DNA of 64,000 nt. Origin: Tupaia tana. Its lineage: Eukaryota; Chordata; Mammalia; Scandentia; Tupaiidae. Shown here piece after piece: positions 22,662 to 33,689 of this stretch. Within the stretch, counting starts at the first letter, position 1; the number at the start of each line of letters is the position of its first letter. The position numbers and the translations under genes were made by a program. The stretch is from positions 10,351,662 to 10,415,661 of the forward strand of contig JAKSZU010000002.1 in the NCBI GenBank assembly GCA_026018925.1, in the 5' to 3' direction. Below the pieces are notes generated by a model, which saw only the letters and a list, made by a program, of their open reading frames with translations, had not been told where the DNA came from and ran no database searches.

Positions 22662-22919
22662 TTTTTTTTTTTTGGAGAGGTTTTTGCTATAGGGTGTGTG
22701 CGCTCGCCAGCCAGACAGAGAGAGACAGAAAGCGAGAAATCACCCCCCAGAGGGGATGGCCATGCCGCAATCCCTTCTCCTCCATTCTCCTCTTGGGATC
22801 TTGGTCACGCATGCACACGCGCCCGGCGTGAGTTTAAGCCACCGGGTCCGGGACTCGAACCGCGGTCAACTACATGGGAGTCCAGTGACATAGCCATTAC
22901 GCTAACTGCTGGTTCCCCC
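22662..22919 (-). mobile_element. tRNA-SINE type B-like, second of a tandem pair
   Basis: Inverted young copy, GGTTCCC head end, intact B box GGTTCGAGTCC on the minus strand. Flanked by CTTGTAGCTTTTT at 22651 and 22920, so it shares one repeat with its left neighbour. Confidence 0.95.
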
Positions 22920-23179
22920 CTTGTAGCTTTTTAATGCATATATTCTAAAAATAATGAAGTGTGATTGTGTTTTAATAGAATTTAGGTTATGACTATAAAG
23001 TATTAAAAATAATATTCAATTTACAAATTTATTTTTTCAACAAGTAGCTATGGAGCACTTAATTCCAGATACTGGAGAAACAGTGGTAAGGGAGATAGGC
23101 AGGACCCTGCTCTCGGTCTCCAGCAGTAGTTGGAAAAATAGTTTCTTGTCAATTTATAGGAAATCTACTTTTTAATTTA

Positions 23180-23434
23180 ATTTTATTATTATTATTATTT
23201 TTGGAGAGGTTTTGCTATAGGGCATGTGCACTTGCCAGAAAGACAGAAAGTGAGAAATCACTCCCCAGGGGGGATGGTCACACCGCAATCCCTTCTCCTC
23301 CATTCTCTTCTTGGGATCCTGGGCATGTGCACACACATGCTCCGTGTGAGTTTAAGCCACCGGGTCTAGGACTCTAACCACGTTTGACTACATGGGAGAA
23401 CAGTGACATAACCATTATCCCAACTGCTGGTCCT
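23180..23434 (-). mobile_element. tRNA-SINE, full length with target duplication
   Basis: Inverted copy flanked by AAATCTACTTTTTAA on both sides (from 23161 and from 23438). The tail contains TTA repeats. Confidence 0.93.
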
Positions 23435-23665
23435 GAAAATCTACTTTTTAAAAATTTACTTTTGTCTTAAAAAATGCGAGTATTAGTTAAAAAACAAAAA
23501 AGTTTGAATGTTTATTCCTGAGAAGTAACCAGTTTGTAAAGATCCAATGCTTTGAGTCAATGCAAAATTAAATAATGAATGTTGGGTAAGCTTCAGGTTT
23601 GACAGTTCATTTGGAGGTTAGCTGATACATGTTCAGCTTTAGACTGACAATAAGATCAGCTAACT

Positions 23666-23926
23666 GGACCAGCAGATGGTGTAATATTTACGTTGCTGGA
23701 TTACCATGTAGTTGACGGTGGTTCGAGTCCCAGACTTGGTGGCTTAAAACTCATGTGGGCATGTGTATGTACGTGCCCAAAATCCTGAGAGAAGATTGGA
23801 GGAGAAGGTATGAGGTGTGGCCATCCCCCTGGGGGGTGATTTCTTGCTTTCTGTCTCTGTTTCCTTCTCTCTGGTGAGTGTGTGTGCCCTATAGCAAAAA
23901 AAATCTCTCTAAAGTAAAAATTGAAA
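23666..23926 (+). mobile_element. tRNA-SINE, full length with target duplication
   Basis: Head GGACCAGCAGATGGTGTAAT, B box GGTTCGAGTCC, flanked by a perfect AAGATCAGCTAACT (23652-23665 and 23927-23940). Confidence 0.95.
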
Positions 23927-25139
23927 AAGATCAGCTAACTTACAATAAATTGACTCTTGTGCATGAACTAACCACACAGCCTCAGACTTAGCTTAGTTCT
24001 CTTTGATACTCCTGAATGCCAAACAAGTTATACAAGCTCTCAAAGAAAAGAAAAGCCTAAGAAAATCCATCCCCTCTACCCATTCACCATTCCCTTTCTC
24101 CTGTAGCACTAAGCTCCTTTAATTCTTACTTAGTAGAGAATGGGTAGTGGGCGGGGGCAGAGGTGGAGGCGGTGTACTCAGGTGAGTACAGTACTTCATA
24201 CAGGAATAAAATAGCCTGGGTTTCTAAGGACATTGCTATAATAAAAAGCCTTTAATGAAGCTAAAGGTTTTTCTCTTTTTTAATTAAAAAAATTTTTTAG
24301 AGCTTTTGCAGAACCACAGATGTTTTTGAACTCATCTAGTTGGGCGTCGTCGTCGTTTTACAGATGCGCTATTTCAGGCACCATTGTGGTTTACCTAGTG
24401 TGTCAGAGCAGAACTATTTAACCCTAAATTACTTGAATTTTTGTCTTGTTTTCTTTCTACACATTTTTTATTTGAAAACCTTTACTAAACCTTCTTGGAT
24501 TGAGTTTAAGAAATACTTATCTCAGACAAGATTCTAGTGTAATATGAATAGTACTTTAGCAGAGACTTTTTATGTTAAAAGAATGAAACATTATTTTATG
24601 TAACTGTCCGAAGTTTAGTAGCAGAAAGACATTTCACATTTGTAGGTTTTAAACACAAGAAAGGCAAATGTTTCAGGGCAGCTGGTGGAGGCCTTGAACA
24701 ACTTTTCCTCATCCAAAATGATTGGTATCCACGTGAACCTTCTAGGCCAGCCAGCTGACTGCATCAGCTCATCTCACATGAGCTCTTACCAGATGAGCTT
24801 CTGGGTGCTTATGGCTAGTTAACCGAAATGATGCAGGCTTTGTTTAACTTACCACTAGTATTTATTTTCCTATTTTGAAGAAAAAGGAATAAACTTTTGC
24901 TTGATTTTTTTCCCCCCTTCTGTTATATATTACTTTAAGTGAAAGCTCCCAAACTATTCTAAGTTGTTTTTCTCTGGCTGTTGCTAAGATGTTTCTCTTT
25001 GTCACTGTTTTCAGCTATCAGATTGTTAGAAAAGTCATGATGTATTTTTGCATAGAAAAATGTCATGAGTTTTCCAAGACCCAATGTTTGGTTATGATAT
25101 GCATAATAAAAGAACTCATAGTCCTTTTGTATTTCAGAG

Positions 25140-25325
25140 TTTATTTTAATTATTTCTTGAGAAAGAGAACCATCCACCCCCAACAGGACTTTTACACCAC
25201 CCTCAGCCTCAGACAGCCAGGATACAGACACTCATGTAATGTACACGCAGAGGGGACACCTGGGACACGAACCCACGTGGCTTCGGCACTGTCAAGTGTT
25301 GCATTACTGCTGCATCACCACAGTT
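25140..25325 (-). mobile_element. Possible old tRNA-SINE variant
   Basis: GAGAAAGAGAACCATCC, then a diverged body and a GACACGAACCCACGTGGCTT block resembling an inverted B-box region. Boundaries are approximate. Confidence 0.45.
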
Positions 25326-25629
25326 TTCTTTGTAACTCAGCTTGGAGTTCACTGATCTGTGAACTTAAATTTTCTTCAGATTTGAACGTTTTTTAGGACT
25401 TCGTGGACTTTTTTCTGTACCTCCCTTGTTTAGCTGTGGACTCACTTAGAACATGTTACATTGCTTGGTGTTACTGTTCCATGGAATCTTGATCTCTCCT
25501 CCTCCCCTCCCCCAATCTGCTCTTTGTTTTGGATAGTTTCTTTTGTCATATCTTCACATTTACTGGTATTTTCTTTTGCTGTATCTAATCTATTAATCCC
25601 ATCTAGTTTTTTTTTTTTCATTTCAGATT

Positions 25630-25867
25630 TTTGAAAGATTTACCATAGGGTATATGCGCTTGCTGGAGAGAGAGCGAGAGCGAAAACATGAGAAAGCATT
25701 CCCACAGGGTGTGGCCATGCCACCGTCCTTTCTCCATTCTCCTTTTGGGATTTTGGACATGCGTGCACACATACCCAGAGTGCGTTTGAAACTGCCAGGT
25801 CCAGGGCTCGAGACACTGGGCTGCATGGGATCCAGCTGCCTTTACCGCAGCACTGCTGGCCGGCCCC
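25630..25867 (-). mobile_element. Old tRNA-SINE copy
   Basis: Inverted copy: TTTACCATAGGGTATATGCG end, GAGCGAGAGCGAAAACATGA tract, CTCCATTCTCCTTTTGGG body, and the head with GGGATCCAGCTGCC, ending GCTGGCCGGCCCC. Confidence 0.8.
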
Positions 25868-26242
25868 CAGATACAGATTTTAACCTAAGTTCTACTTGAA
25901 TCATTTCTTGTCTTTCTAAATTCTGAAATATTTCACAGTACAGAACTTAGAGATTCTGAACTAATCTTCTTATTACTTAGAAAGTTTCAGTGATGCAGGC
26001 TATGCCCACCCAGGAATGCTAGGCCATGCCCCTTGCTCACAGTTCACATCCCTGCTCACTCAGAGGGTGTGTTCTGAGACTTTCAGTTTCCTATTTCACA
26101 TCTGACTTCCATTTTTCTGTTTATTCTAATATTCTTGTCAGGCTTTGATACATTTAACTGACTAAACATTTGTGCTGTGATTTTCTACTGATTATCTTTC
26201 TGATATGTGAACTGTATTGTTGTGGGAAAGCTCTGACTTGTT

Positions 26243-26345
26243 TTAAAGAGATTTTTGCTGTAGAGCACCTGTACTCTCCGGAGAGACAGAAAGCGAGAAA
26301 TCACCCCCGGAAGAATGGTCGCACCGCAATCCCTTCTCCTCCATT
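26243..26345 (-). mobile_element. tRNA-SINE fragment, head missing
   Basis: Only the tail half of an inverted copy remains: GAGATTTTTGCTGTAGAGCA through GCAATCCCTTCTCCTCCATT. It ends abruptly; this is a deletion or a 5'-truncated insertion. Confidence 0.85.
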
Positions 26346-26617
26346 TATTTCGATGCAAAAAACACAAAATCCATGTATACTTCTTTCATTATATGTGTTT
26401 TTCATGAGCTTTTTGAAGACTCATATTTGCTTTTATTTTGTATTTAGTTTGATTTGTTAAAATGTTTGCAAAAGTAGAACTTTAATAAAGCAATGATATT
26501 ATTTAAGAAAGTGACTGAGGAATTGCATTTTGCAGGTGAAGAGAAATGAACTCTTTTTTCTTTTCCACAGCATCCTTCCCCGCACCCTCCCCTGAGCTGT
26601 GCTTTGGTCCACCTCCA

Positions 26618-26866
26618 GCTTTTTTTCTTTTTGTTCATGCCACAGCTCACATGCGCTCTGCAGAGAGAGACAAAGTGAGAAATCACCTCCTAGGTGTGTG
26701 GTCCTGCTGCAATCCCTTCTCCTTCATTTTTCTCGCAGGATTTTGGGCATACGTGCACATGCATTTGGTGTGATTTTCAAGCATCTGGTATGGATTAGAA
26801 CAGTCTTTGGGTGTGGCCACGTGGAAGTTCAGCGCCTTAACTGCCGTGCCACCTACTGGCCTCCCT
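26618..26866 (-). mobile_element. Old tRNA-SINE copy
   Basis: Inverted copy with AGAAATCACCTCCTAGGTG body, GATTTTGGGCATACGTGC, and head remnant CGCCTTAACTGCCGTGCC ending near CTACTGGCC. Confidence 0.8.
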
Positions 26867-27500
26867 CCCAATTTTTTATTGTGTTAAAATTCATTTAACA
26901 TAAAATCTAATAGTTTTACTATGTTTCATTGGCGTATTGGTTTAAATACATACATCCTATTATCTGCACTGTAGTTTTTATCAGAGAACTTAAGAGTTGA
27001 CTGCCGTGCTGACATGGGCCATAGCGAAGTGTTTCTGTCCTCTCTGTTCTGTCTGTGTGCCTCGGGAAGAGAGGTCAGGGCCTGAAGTTCTGGGCAGGAC
27101 TGAACTTGCCCACTCTTCAGTGAAGCCAGCTCATAAATACATGCTTCGTTCTATCTGCTCTGTATCTTCTAGTCCTTTTCCATTTTCCCCTTAATCTGTA
27201 AGTTTTTGGTTATAAACTTTCTTTATGTTAGGAAGAGTTCTGTAGGCAACAGAGAGGCATGTCTGTTCTCCATGTGTTCTTTTGATGGTTCACGGTAAGG
27301 GCAGCAGCAACCACAATCCAGAGTCCCTTTGAATTAGACAAGAGTTCTCCTTGTGTGTTTCCACAGGTAAAAGTAGAGGAAAGGTTATAAGGTAGAAGAG
27401 GCTTATAAATAGAAAAGTTTGATAAAGAGTTCTTTAAAAATGGTAAGTATTTTAAATTTGCATTACCCGAGTATCTTATTGGATATTTTCTCTTTCATAG

Positions 27501-27691
27501 ACAAGAGTGCACACTGGGTGATGCAGCTTGCAAGAGTCCTGAGTCTGATCCAGAAGACTTTGCAGATGAAGCAAATACAGAAAATCTTTATGGTACCTCT
27601 CCCCCCAGCACGCCGCGACAGATGAAACGCTTATCAGCCAAACACCAGAGGAACAACGTAGGGAGGCCGGCCAGTCGCTCTAATTTGAAAG
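27501..27691 (+). CDS. MAP3K4: MAP3K4 exon 2 (internal coding exon)
   Basis: MAP3K4 (MEKK4/MTK1) is a cytoplasmic MAP kinase kinase kinase that activates MKK3/6 and MKK4/7 in the p38 and JNK stress pathways after binding GADD45 proteins. This exon encodes about 63 residues of the regulatory N-terminus, including the run ENLYGTSPPSTPRQMKR, which matches the human protein as I recall it. The acceptor is TTTCATAG before 27501. The first base completes a codon begun in exon 1 (phase 2) and the last base, G27691, starts the codon finished by exon 3 (phase 1). The length of 191 bp fits both phases. The donor is GCGAGT rather than GT. Exon 1, which in other mammals holds a polyproline start, is not in the window. 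The stop codons seen in the other two frames are irrelevant, because the conserved frame is open throughout. Confidence 0.95.
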
Positions 27692-27697
27692 GCGAGT
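27692..27697 (+). promoter_or_regulatory. MAP3K4: Non-canonical GC splice donor of MAP3K4 intron 2
   Basis: The exon-intron junction reads GAAAG/GCGAGT. Only this cut joins exon 2 to exon 3 in the conserved frame. Apart from the +2 C, the site matches the U1 consensus well (AG before the cut, R at +3, A at +4, G at +5, T at +6), as is usual for real GC-AG introns. The nearest GT, at 27696, would add four bases and shift the frame. Confidence 0.85.
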
Positions 27698-27723
27698 CTT
27701 ATATTGAAAAAGATAATACATGA

Positions 27724-27984
27724 GGGACTAGTAGGTGGCATGGTGTTTAAGGTGGTGGACTCCCACATGGTTGACCATGGTTTGACTCCTGGACCCAGTG
27801 GCTTGAAAAATCATGCCAGGCATATGTGTATGCATGCCTAAACTCCTGAGAGGAGAAAGGAGGAGGAGGGATTGCAGGGTGGCCATGACCCCTGGGGATC
27901 GATTTCTCACTTTACCCCTGTCTAGCTTTCTCTGGCCAGTACACATACCCTATGCAAAAACAAACAAAACAAAAAAAAACAAAA
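27724..27984 (+). mobile_element. tRNA-SINE immediately downstream of MAP3K4 exon 2
   Basis: Head GGGACTAGTAGGTGGCATGG, end ACATACCCTATGCAAAAAC. It starts only 33 bases past the last exon 2 base. The B box reads GGTTTGACTCC. Confidence 0.9.
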
Positions 27985-28585
27985 TACAAATGAAAAAGCA
28001 TGAGAGGACATAGCACTTTTGATACCTAGTCTTTATGGGACTATTGATTGATCCTTTCTACAATAAAGTTAGTAATCACCTTTATGCTAAATAGGATTCT
28101 AATGATTTTAAATTTTATTTGGAATTTTTAAATTATAGCTGTTAGCAGTTTTGTTAATAAAGGAACAAATCGTTCTTCAGAGATAGAGGGGTTACTCTCA
28201 GCAGTGGTTAAAGTCAGTGTTGCGAAGCATCTGAGGATGTGGAAGAGGCCACAGGTTGCACTTCCCAGTGTGCTAATCAGGACGGCCACTGGTTACATGA
28301 GAAAGACGGCTCTCTGTGTTCCTTTCATCTCTGAGGTTGAGGTTTCTCAGTGCTGTCTGTCTAGAACTGGAACACTGGGGATGTGTGGAGAGACAGCTGG
28401 GCCTCTCCGGTGGTTTCCTCAGCCAGTCTGAGACTGCTCTGCCCTGACCTGCTAAGCACCTCCTTCCAGACAAAAGGATTGCAAGAAGAATGGGTTTCAT
28501 TGTATTTATTTGCTTGAGTGAAGTCTAATTCAAAGAGGGACTCCTAAGGAGTCTTATCCTCCCACAGAAGATGATTTTCAAATTG

Positions 28586-28852
28586 TTTTTTTTTTTTATT
28601 TGTTTTTGGAGAGGTTTTTCGCTATAGGGCGCTTGCCAGACAGAGAGAGACATAGAGACAGGAAAGCGAGAAATCACCCCCCACGGGGGATGGTCATGCC
28701 CCAATCCCTTCTCCTCCATTCTCCTCTCGGGATCTTGGGCACGCACGCACACGCTCCCGGCTTGAGTTTCAAGTCACCGGGTCCGGGACGCGAACCGCGG
28801 TTGACTACATGGGATTCCAGCGACATAGCCATTACGCTAACTGCTGGTTCCC
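28586..28852 (-). mobile_element. tRNA-SINE type B, full length
   Basis: Inverted young copy, GGTTCCC head end, minus-strand B box GGTTCGCGTCC. Flanked by TCAAATTG (28578-28585 and 28853-28860). Confidence 0.95.
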
Positions 28853-29641
28853 TCAAATTGATTTCAAACTTGATTTGCAAGAGGGTGTTAGCCTGTAGCC
28901 TGTACTTACTTACCCTTTTGGTAATTGATAGCTTTCCAGTATAGTTTTACCTTTTTAAAATCAGTCCTTGTCTATTTTCTCAAATGTCCCAAATGCCTAG
29001 AGAAGTTTCTTATATGAAAGAGTTATCAGTGTAGGAGCATTGGTTGAATCGATGTTAGTTATCAACAAGTTGCTTAGTGGTGATGGCATGAGAAGATGCC
29101 GTGCATCCTCTTTTCCTCACTTGTTGGTTCATACTAGTTGAGAATGGGAGTTGAGAGCTCAGTTGCCCCATTGTATAGACTGTGGGACTGAAGTCCCAGT
29201 TTGAAAGCCGTTACTTCATGGCCAGAAGTATTGAGATGCTGGCAGGACTGTTTGGACCAGCAGTTCCCTTGTGCCCACTTTGGACTTTCCTGCTCTTTGG
29301 ACTTTCCAGCATGAGCAGCGGGGTTGGCTGGTCCAAGGAAGGGCTGGAGTTGTGCCCTTTGGTAAGTCAGTCAGCAAGTCAGCAGGTACTTGTTAGCACC
29401 TTTGTCCTTCTGGGCGTGTAGGAGCGAGAGGGGAGAGGGAAGGTTGTCTCTTCCTCCCACAATTTCTTTTAATTCTTTATTTCATAAATGACAGAATTTT
29501 AGAGCTGGAAGGGATCTCAGAGACCACTTAGGCAAGGTCCTTGCTGTTTTTCATATTAAGTTCATGGAAGTTTTGGTTATGGCTATTAAGTGACAGATCT
29601 GGGATATCAAAATCCTTAATCCTCAACTTACTCATTTTCTT

Positions 29642-29886
29642 TTTTTGGAGAGGTTTTTGCTATAGGGCGTGTGCGCTCGCCAGACAGACAGACAGACAGA
29701 AAGCAGGAAATCACCCCCCGGGGGGATGGCCACGCCATAATCCCTTCTCCTCCATTCTCCTCTCGGGATCTTGGGCATGCACGCACATGCGCCCGGCGTG
29801 AGTTTAAGCCACCGGGTCCGGGACTCGAACCGTGGTTGACTACGTGGGAGTCCAGCGACATAGCCATTACGCTAACTGCTGGTCCC
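29642..29886 (-). mobile_element. tRNA-SINE type A, full length with target duplication
   Basis: Inverted young copy with intact B box GGTTCGAGTCC and a (CAGA)n tract. Flanked by ACTCATTTTCTT (29630-29641 and 29887-29898). Confidence 0.96.
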
Positions 29887-30179
29887 ACTCATTTTCTTAC
29901 TACAAAAGATTACATGTTCATTTTAGGAAATTTAGAAAGTCAGACCAAAAAAAAAAAAAAATATCACCCAAAAACCCAATGCATAAGAATAACTTATTTT
30001 GTTGTCTTAACCTGTAGTATTTTAGCTTGCATGTATTTGTGCTGACATACTATATTTACTATTTTATAAATGGCTTCTTTTCTCATATGTTTTGTGAATT
30101 TTTTGTCTACAGTAGCCTGTGCTCTGAATGTAAATGGCTGCTGTCATTTGTAGCAACATTTTTAGTTATCGCTAACAAT

Positions 30180-30356
30180 TTTTGAATGCTTATTTATGTG
30201 GTAAGTACTGTGCCTAGCACCTCCAAGAATTGTTGTTTTGATAGAATAATAACCCCGTGAGATGTAGGTCTTGTAGAGTACTCATTTTACAGTTGAGGAG
30301 TTGGCTCAAAGAGTTTTCGAGGTTTTGGTTTTAAGTGTCCTACTCCAGCATGTATT
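30180..30356. mobile_element. Old MIR/L2-like relic
   Basis: TGAATGCTTATTTATGTGGT, AAGTACTGTGCCTAGCACC and ACTCATTTTACAGTTGAGG follow a pattern common to ancient mammalian SINE/LINE ends. A similar copy is at 55290-55480. Confidence 0.5.
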
Positions 30357-30372
30357 AGAAAGTTGAAGTTTG

Positions 30373-30632
30373 GGGAACCAGCAGTTAGCGTAATGGCTGT
30401 GTCGCTGGACTCCCACGTAGTCGACCGCGGTTCCCGTCCCGGACCCGGTGGCTTAAAACTCACGCCGGGCGCGTGTGCGTGCGTGCCCAGGATCCCGAGA
30501 GGAGAATGGAGGAAAAGGGACTGTGGCATGACCATCCCCCCTGGGGGGTGATTTCTCGCTTTCTGTCTCTGTGTCTCTCTCTGTCTGTCTGGCGAGCCCA
30601 CGTGCCCTATAGCGAAAACCTCTCCAAAAAAA
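30373..30632 (+). mobile_element. tRNA-SINE type B, full length with target duplication
   Basis: Head GGGAACCAGCAGTTAGCG; B box reads GGTTCCCGTCC. Flanked by AGAAAGTTGAAGTTTG (30357-30372) and AGAAAGTTGACGTTTG (30633-30648), 16 bp with one difference. Confidence 0.96.
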
Positions 30633-30811
30633 AGAAAGTTGACGTTTGCCATCTGGTCGATTATTTCTTGCCAACATTCTTGTTGACAGATACTAAGAAG
30701 AGGTGGAAATGAGCACTCATGTTGGGCAAGGGGACTATTGTGACATTTTGGTGGTGGGGTATTTGTGTCAGGATGGTGTAGTGGTCCTTGAGATTGACTT
30801 TGAGACTGTCG

Positions 30812-31000
30812 CAGTGTAGCATGGTGTGCCAGGGCACAGACTTGGCTGCCAGGTTGCCTGGGTTTCAGTCTGGGTCGCCCACCTTCTGCATGTGCAGCCT
30901 CTGTGCTCCATTTTCTTTGTCAAAATAATCAGCCTTTTGGTGTCGGGAAGGTTATATGTTCGGGAAGTGGTAGCCATTGTGGTTACTATTGTAAGTTAAA
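30812..31000 (+). mobile_element. MIR SINE relic
   Basis: GCAGTGTAGCATGGTGTGCC, then AGGTTGCCTGGGTTTCAGTC and a CCTCTGTGCTCC block align with the MIR head and core. Confidence 0.7.
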
Positions 31001-31159
31001 GGTTTCTTTCCAGCACTTACTACTCTTCTGGCCTGGAATTAAATAAATAAATGGTTTATATGAACCTATTAATTGGTGTCCCCACGTTCAGGATACTGAG
31101 TCTTACGTGATTTTCTCAAGTCGAGTAGCTACTGTGCCCACATCTTGACTTTCCCGTAT

Positions 31160-32020
31160 TTCACATGGCCTCGCGCGGCCCCAGTGCTGTATTTCTTGCA
31201 CGGCCCTAGCTCTGATTTCTCACGTGGTCCCAGTTCTGATTTCTCGCGCGGCCCCAGTTCTGTATTTCTCGTGCAGTCTCTGATCTCTCGCGCAGTCTCT
31301 GATTTCTCGCGCGGTCTCTGATTTCTTGCGCGGTCTCTGATTTCTTGCGCAGTCTCTGATTTCTCGCGCGCAGTCCCAGCTCTGATTTCTCGTGCAGTCT
31401 CTGATCTCTCGCGCGGTCTGATTTCTCTCCCGTGGTCCCAGCTCTGATGTCTCGCGCGGTCCCAGCTCTGTGTTTCTCGCGCGGGTCTCTGATTTCTCGT
31501 GGTCCCAGCTTTGATTTCTCGCGCAGTCTCTGATCTCTCGCGCAGTCCCAGCTCTGATTTCTCGCGCAGTCTCCGATTTCTCATGTAGTTCCAGCTTTGT
31601 ATTTCTCGCGCAGTGTCTGATTTCTTGCGCGGTCCCAGCTCTGATTTCTCGCGGCCTCTGATTTCTCGCGCGGGTCCCAGCTTTCTATTTCTCGCGGGGG
31701 TCCCAGCTGATTTCTCGCGCAGTCTGTGATTTCTCGCGCGGTCCCAGCTCTGTATTTCTCGTGCAGTTTCTGATTTCTCGCGGGGTCCTACCTCTATTTC
31801 TCGCGCAGTTTCTGATATCTCGCGCGGTCCCAGCTCTATTTCTCGCGCAGTTTCTGATTTCTCGCGCAGTCCCAGCTCTCTATTTCTCGCGCAGTTTCTG
31901 ATTTCTCGCGCGGTCCCAGCTCTGTATTTCTCGCACAGTTTCTGATTTCTCGCGCGGGTCCCAGCTCTCTTTCTCGCAGTTTCTGATTTCTCCCGGGGTC
32001 CCAGCTCTATTTCTCGGTTT
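31160..32020. repeat. CpG-dense minisatellite, TTTCTCGCGC-type units
   Basis: About 860 bp of irregular tandem units built from two modules of roughly 19-25 bp. One is GTCTCTGATTTCTCGCGCG, the other GTCCCAGCTCTGATTTCTC followed by GCGCA. Unit length and order vary (GTCTCTGA runs near 31280-31360, alternating modules elsewhere). Most units carry TCTCGCGC, so CpG density is far above the AT-rich surroundings. The minus strand looks open for about 150 codons only because of the periodic sequence. No gene is inferred. Confidence 0.95.
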
Positions 32021-32649
32021 ATGTACGCTGCTGTGCGTGCCTCTTACCGAATCTGCTGTTTTGTTAAGTCCCTCTTTGTGTGCTCCCCTCCCGTCCTCCT
32101 CTCCTTTCTCCCTTCCTCTGCTCGCCCTCTCTCTCCTCACTCCCTTTTTCATTTCCTCTCTGTTCTTCCTTCATTTCTCCTTTATCCTTTCCATTGAGTT
32201 AAGTTTTGAGTGACTCCATAAGCCCGTGCTGCTTTAGATGGTACTGCAGACCTGGTCCCCTCCGTCCTAGGGAGTGCACACTCACTGCACCCCCTTGTGG
32301 AAGGGCTGGGATAGAGGCCACGTGCCTGCACACACACCCAGCCATAGAGAAGACCTGGGATTTGGAAGACTTTTGAACAAGTGACATTTGTGCTCTGACT
32401 TCAAGGTTGAGTCAGGGAGAGCAATATTTCAAACTAGCATGTGATTCATAATAATATATTGGTCCCTCAGTGTTTTGAAGAGCTTTTTAGAATTAATCAG
32501 ATTGGTCAGACTTAATTTAAAAAGCTTTCCAAGGAAACGTGAACTGGTACATACTTGTTTCTCACTGCCACAAGCACAGGCTCTCTGAGTCACACTTTCA
32601 ACTTTGGGACTGCTGTCGACCCATCTTTTAGCACACAGTTGCCAATAGT

Positions 32650-33060
32650 GTCTGTTTTTCTGGTTATCTAGTGCAGTGTAACAAACCATTTTGAAACTTG
32701 GTGGCATAAAAGAACAACCATTTTATTGCTTAGGATTCTGTGGTTCCCATACTCCGGTGGGGTGCAGGTCATCTCAGCCCTATGATGTCTGGAGTTACCC
32801 AGAGTGGCTCACTTGGCTGGAAACGTTACCCTACCTTGAGTGGGGCCCTAAGTCTGAGCCCTCTGTTTTTTACACATGCTGTCCTCAGGGCCCCAAATGT
32901 CCAAGATGGTTTCTTAGGCTACTATGGCAAGAACAGTTGAGGGCTGACTGGCATTGTCTTCCTCCCATGTGACCGTCCACATGGCTGGCCTGGGCTTCAT
33001 TGCAGCATCCTTGTCTTGGTTGTGTTTCCTGGCCGCTGTTCTAATTCCAGAGCAAGTGAT
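32650..33060. mobile_element. Old interspersed repeat, family uncertain
   Basis: CAGTGTAACAAACCATTTTG, GGTGGCATAAAAGAACAACC and CTTAGGATTCTGTGGTTCCC, then a CACATGGCTGGCCTGGGC block, match a repeat I have seen in other placental genomes. I cannot name the family with confidence. Confidence 0.55.
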
Positions 33061-33689
33061 TTGAGATCAAGGTGGAAGTTGCACATCCTCTTATGACTTG
33101 GCCCCTGAAGTCCTGTGGTATCACTTCTACTGCTTTCTGGTAGTTACACGGGCTGGCTAGAATCCTATGTGTGCTCTCTCCAGTCCCTCTTCTTTGTGAT
33201 TGCAAAAAGACCAGGAGCATCCCTGAAGGAATAGAGGGACACTGAAGGCACCATGCAAAGAAGATAGTTACTAGGGATTCTGTGGGTGAGTTGTTTTTTA
33301 AAGCAATTGTAATGAAGTAATTATATGGATATGATTCTTGAAGTATTATCATAGGCTCAGAATAGCTACTAATGCCTTAGGTTTATTTTTTACAATTCTA
33401 AACTCAGATTGTAAGAATATTGGTAACTTTAATTATGGTATGTATCATGTAAATATGATTAGAAAATGTTCTTATTGAAATTATTTGATAGAATTGTAGT
33501 GCTGAATTCCTGCATACCTTTATCAGTTATGTGTATTAGGAATGGTAAATAAATAAACAGGAGAAATTAGAGATACAACATAACAGTTTTGGAGAGATGA
33601 GAAGTCTGCATACTGTAATACAGTATCTATCATGGAATGTTACAAAATTGACTGAATTAGAACATCTGATGTAGTTATGACACTGGGTT

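Larger units (their letters stand above)
1..27500 (+). other. MAP3K4: MAP3K4 intron 1, 3' part
   Basis: No coding exon is visible here. The intron is a patchwork of SINEs and older repeats, each listed separately. Stretches of more than 300 bases in which I recognise nothing include 4460-5180, 5260-5780, 7260-8030, 10205-10800, 11060-12200, 12470-13680, 14800-15650, 17110-17740, 18610-19520, 20970-21400, 21690-22360, 23941-25130 and 26870-27500. These are AT-rich and without conserved open frames, apart from scattered low-complexity runs (poly-T at 11789-11810, TTA repeats at 16816-16860). Confidence 0.85.

Noticed and set aside
27419-27625. Open frame overlapping exon 2 in a different frame
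   Set aside because: The conserved MAP3K4 frame is a different one. This frame has no similarity and crosses the splice acceptor.
31129-31584. Open minus-strand frame rich in Arg-Glu repeats
   Set aside because: It is the translation of the CpG-dense minisatellite. Periodic sequence, no gene features.
31160-32020. CRISPR array
   Set aside because: The units are contiguous tandem repeats without unique spacers, in a mammalian intron.
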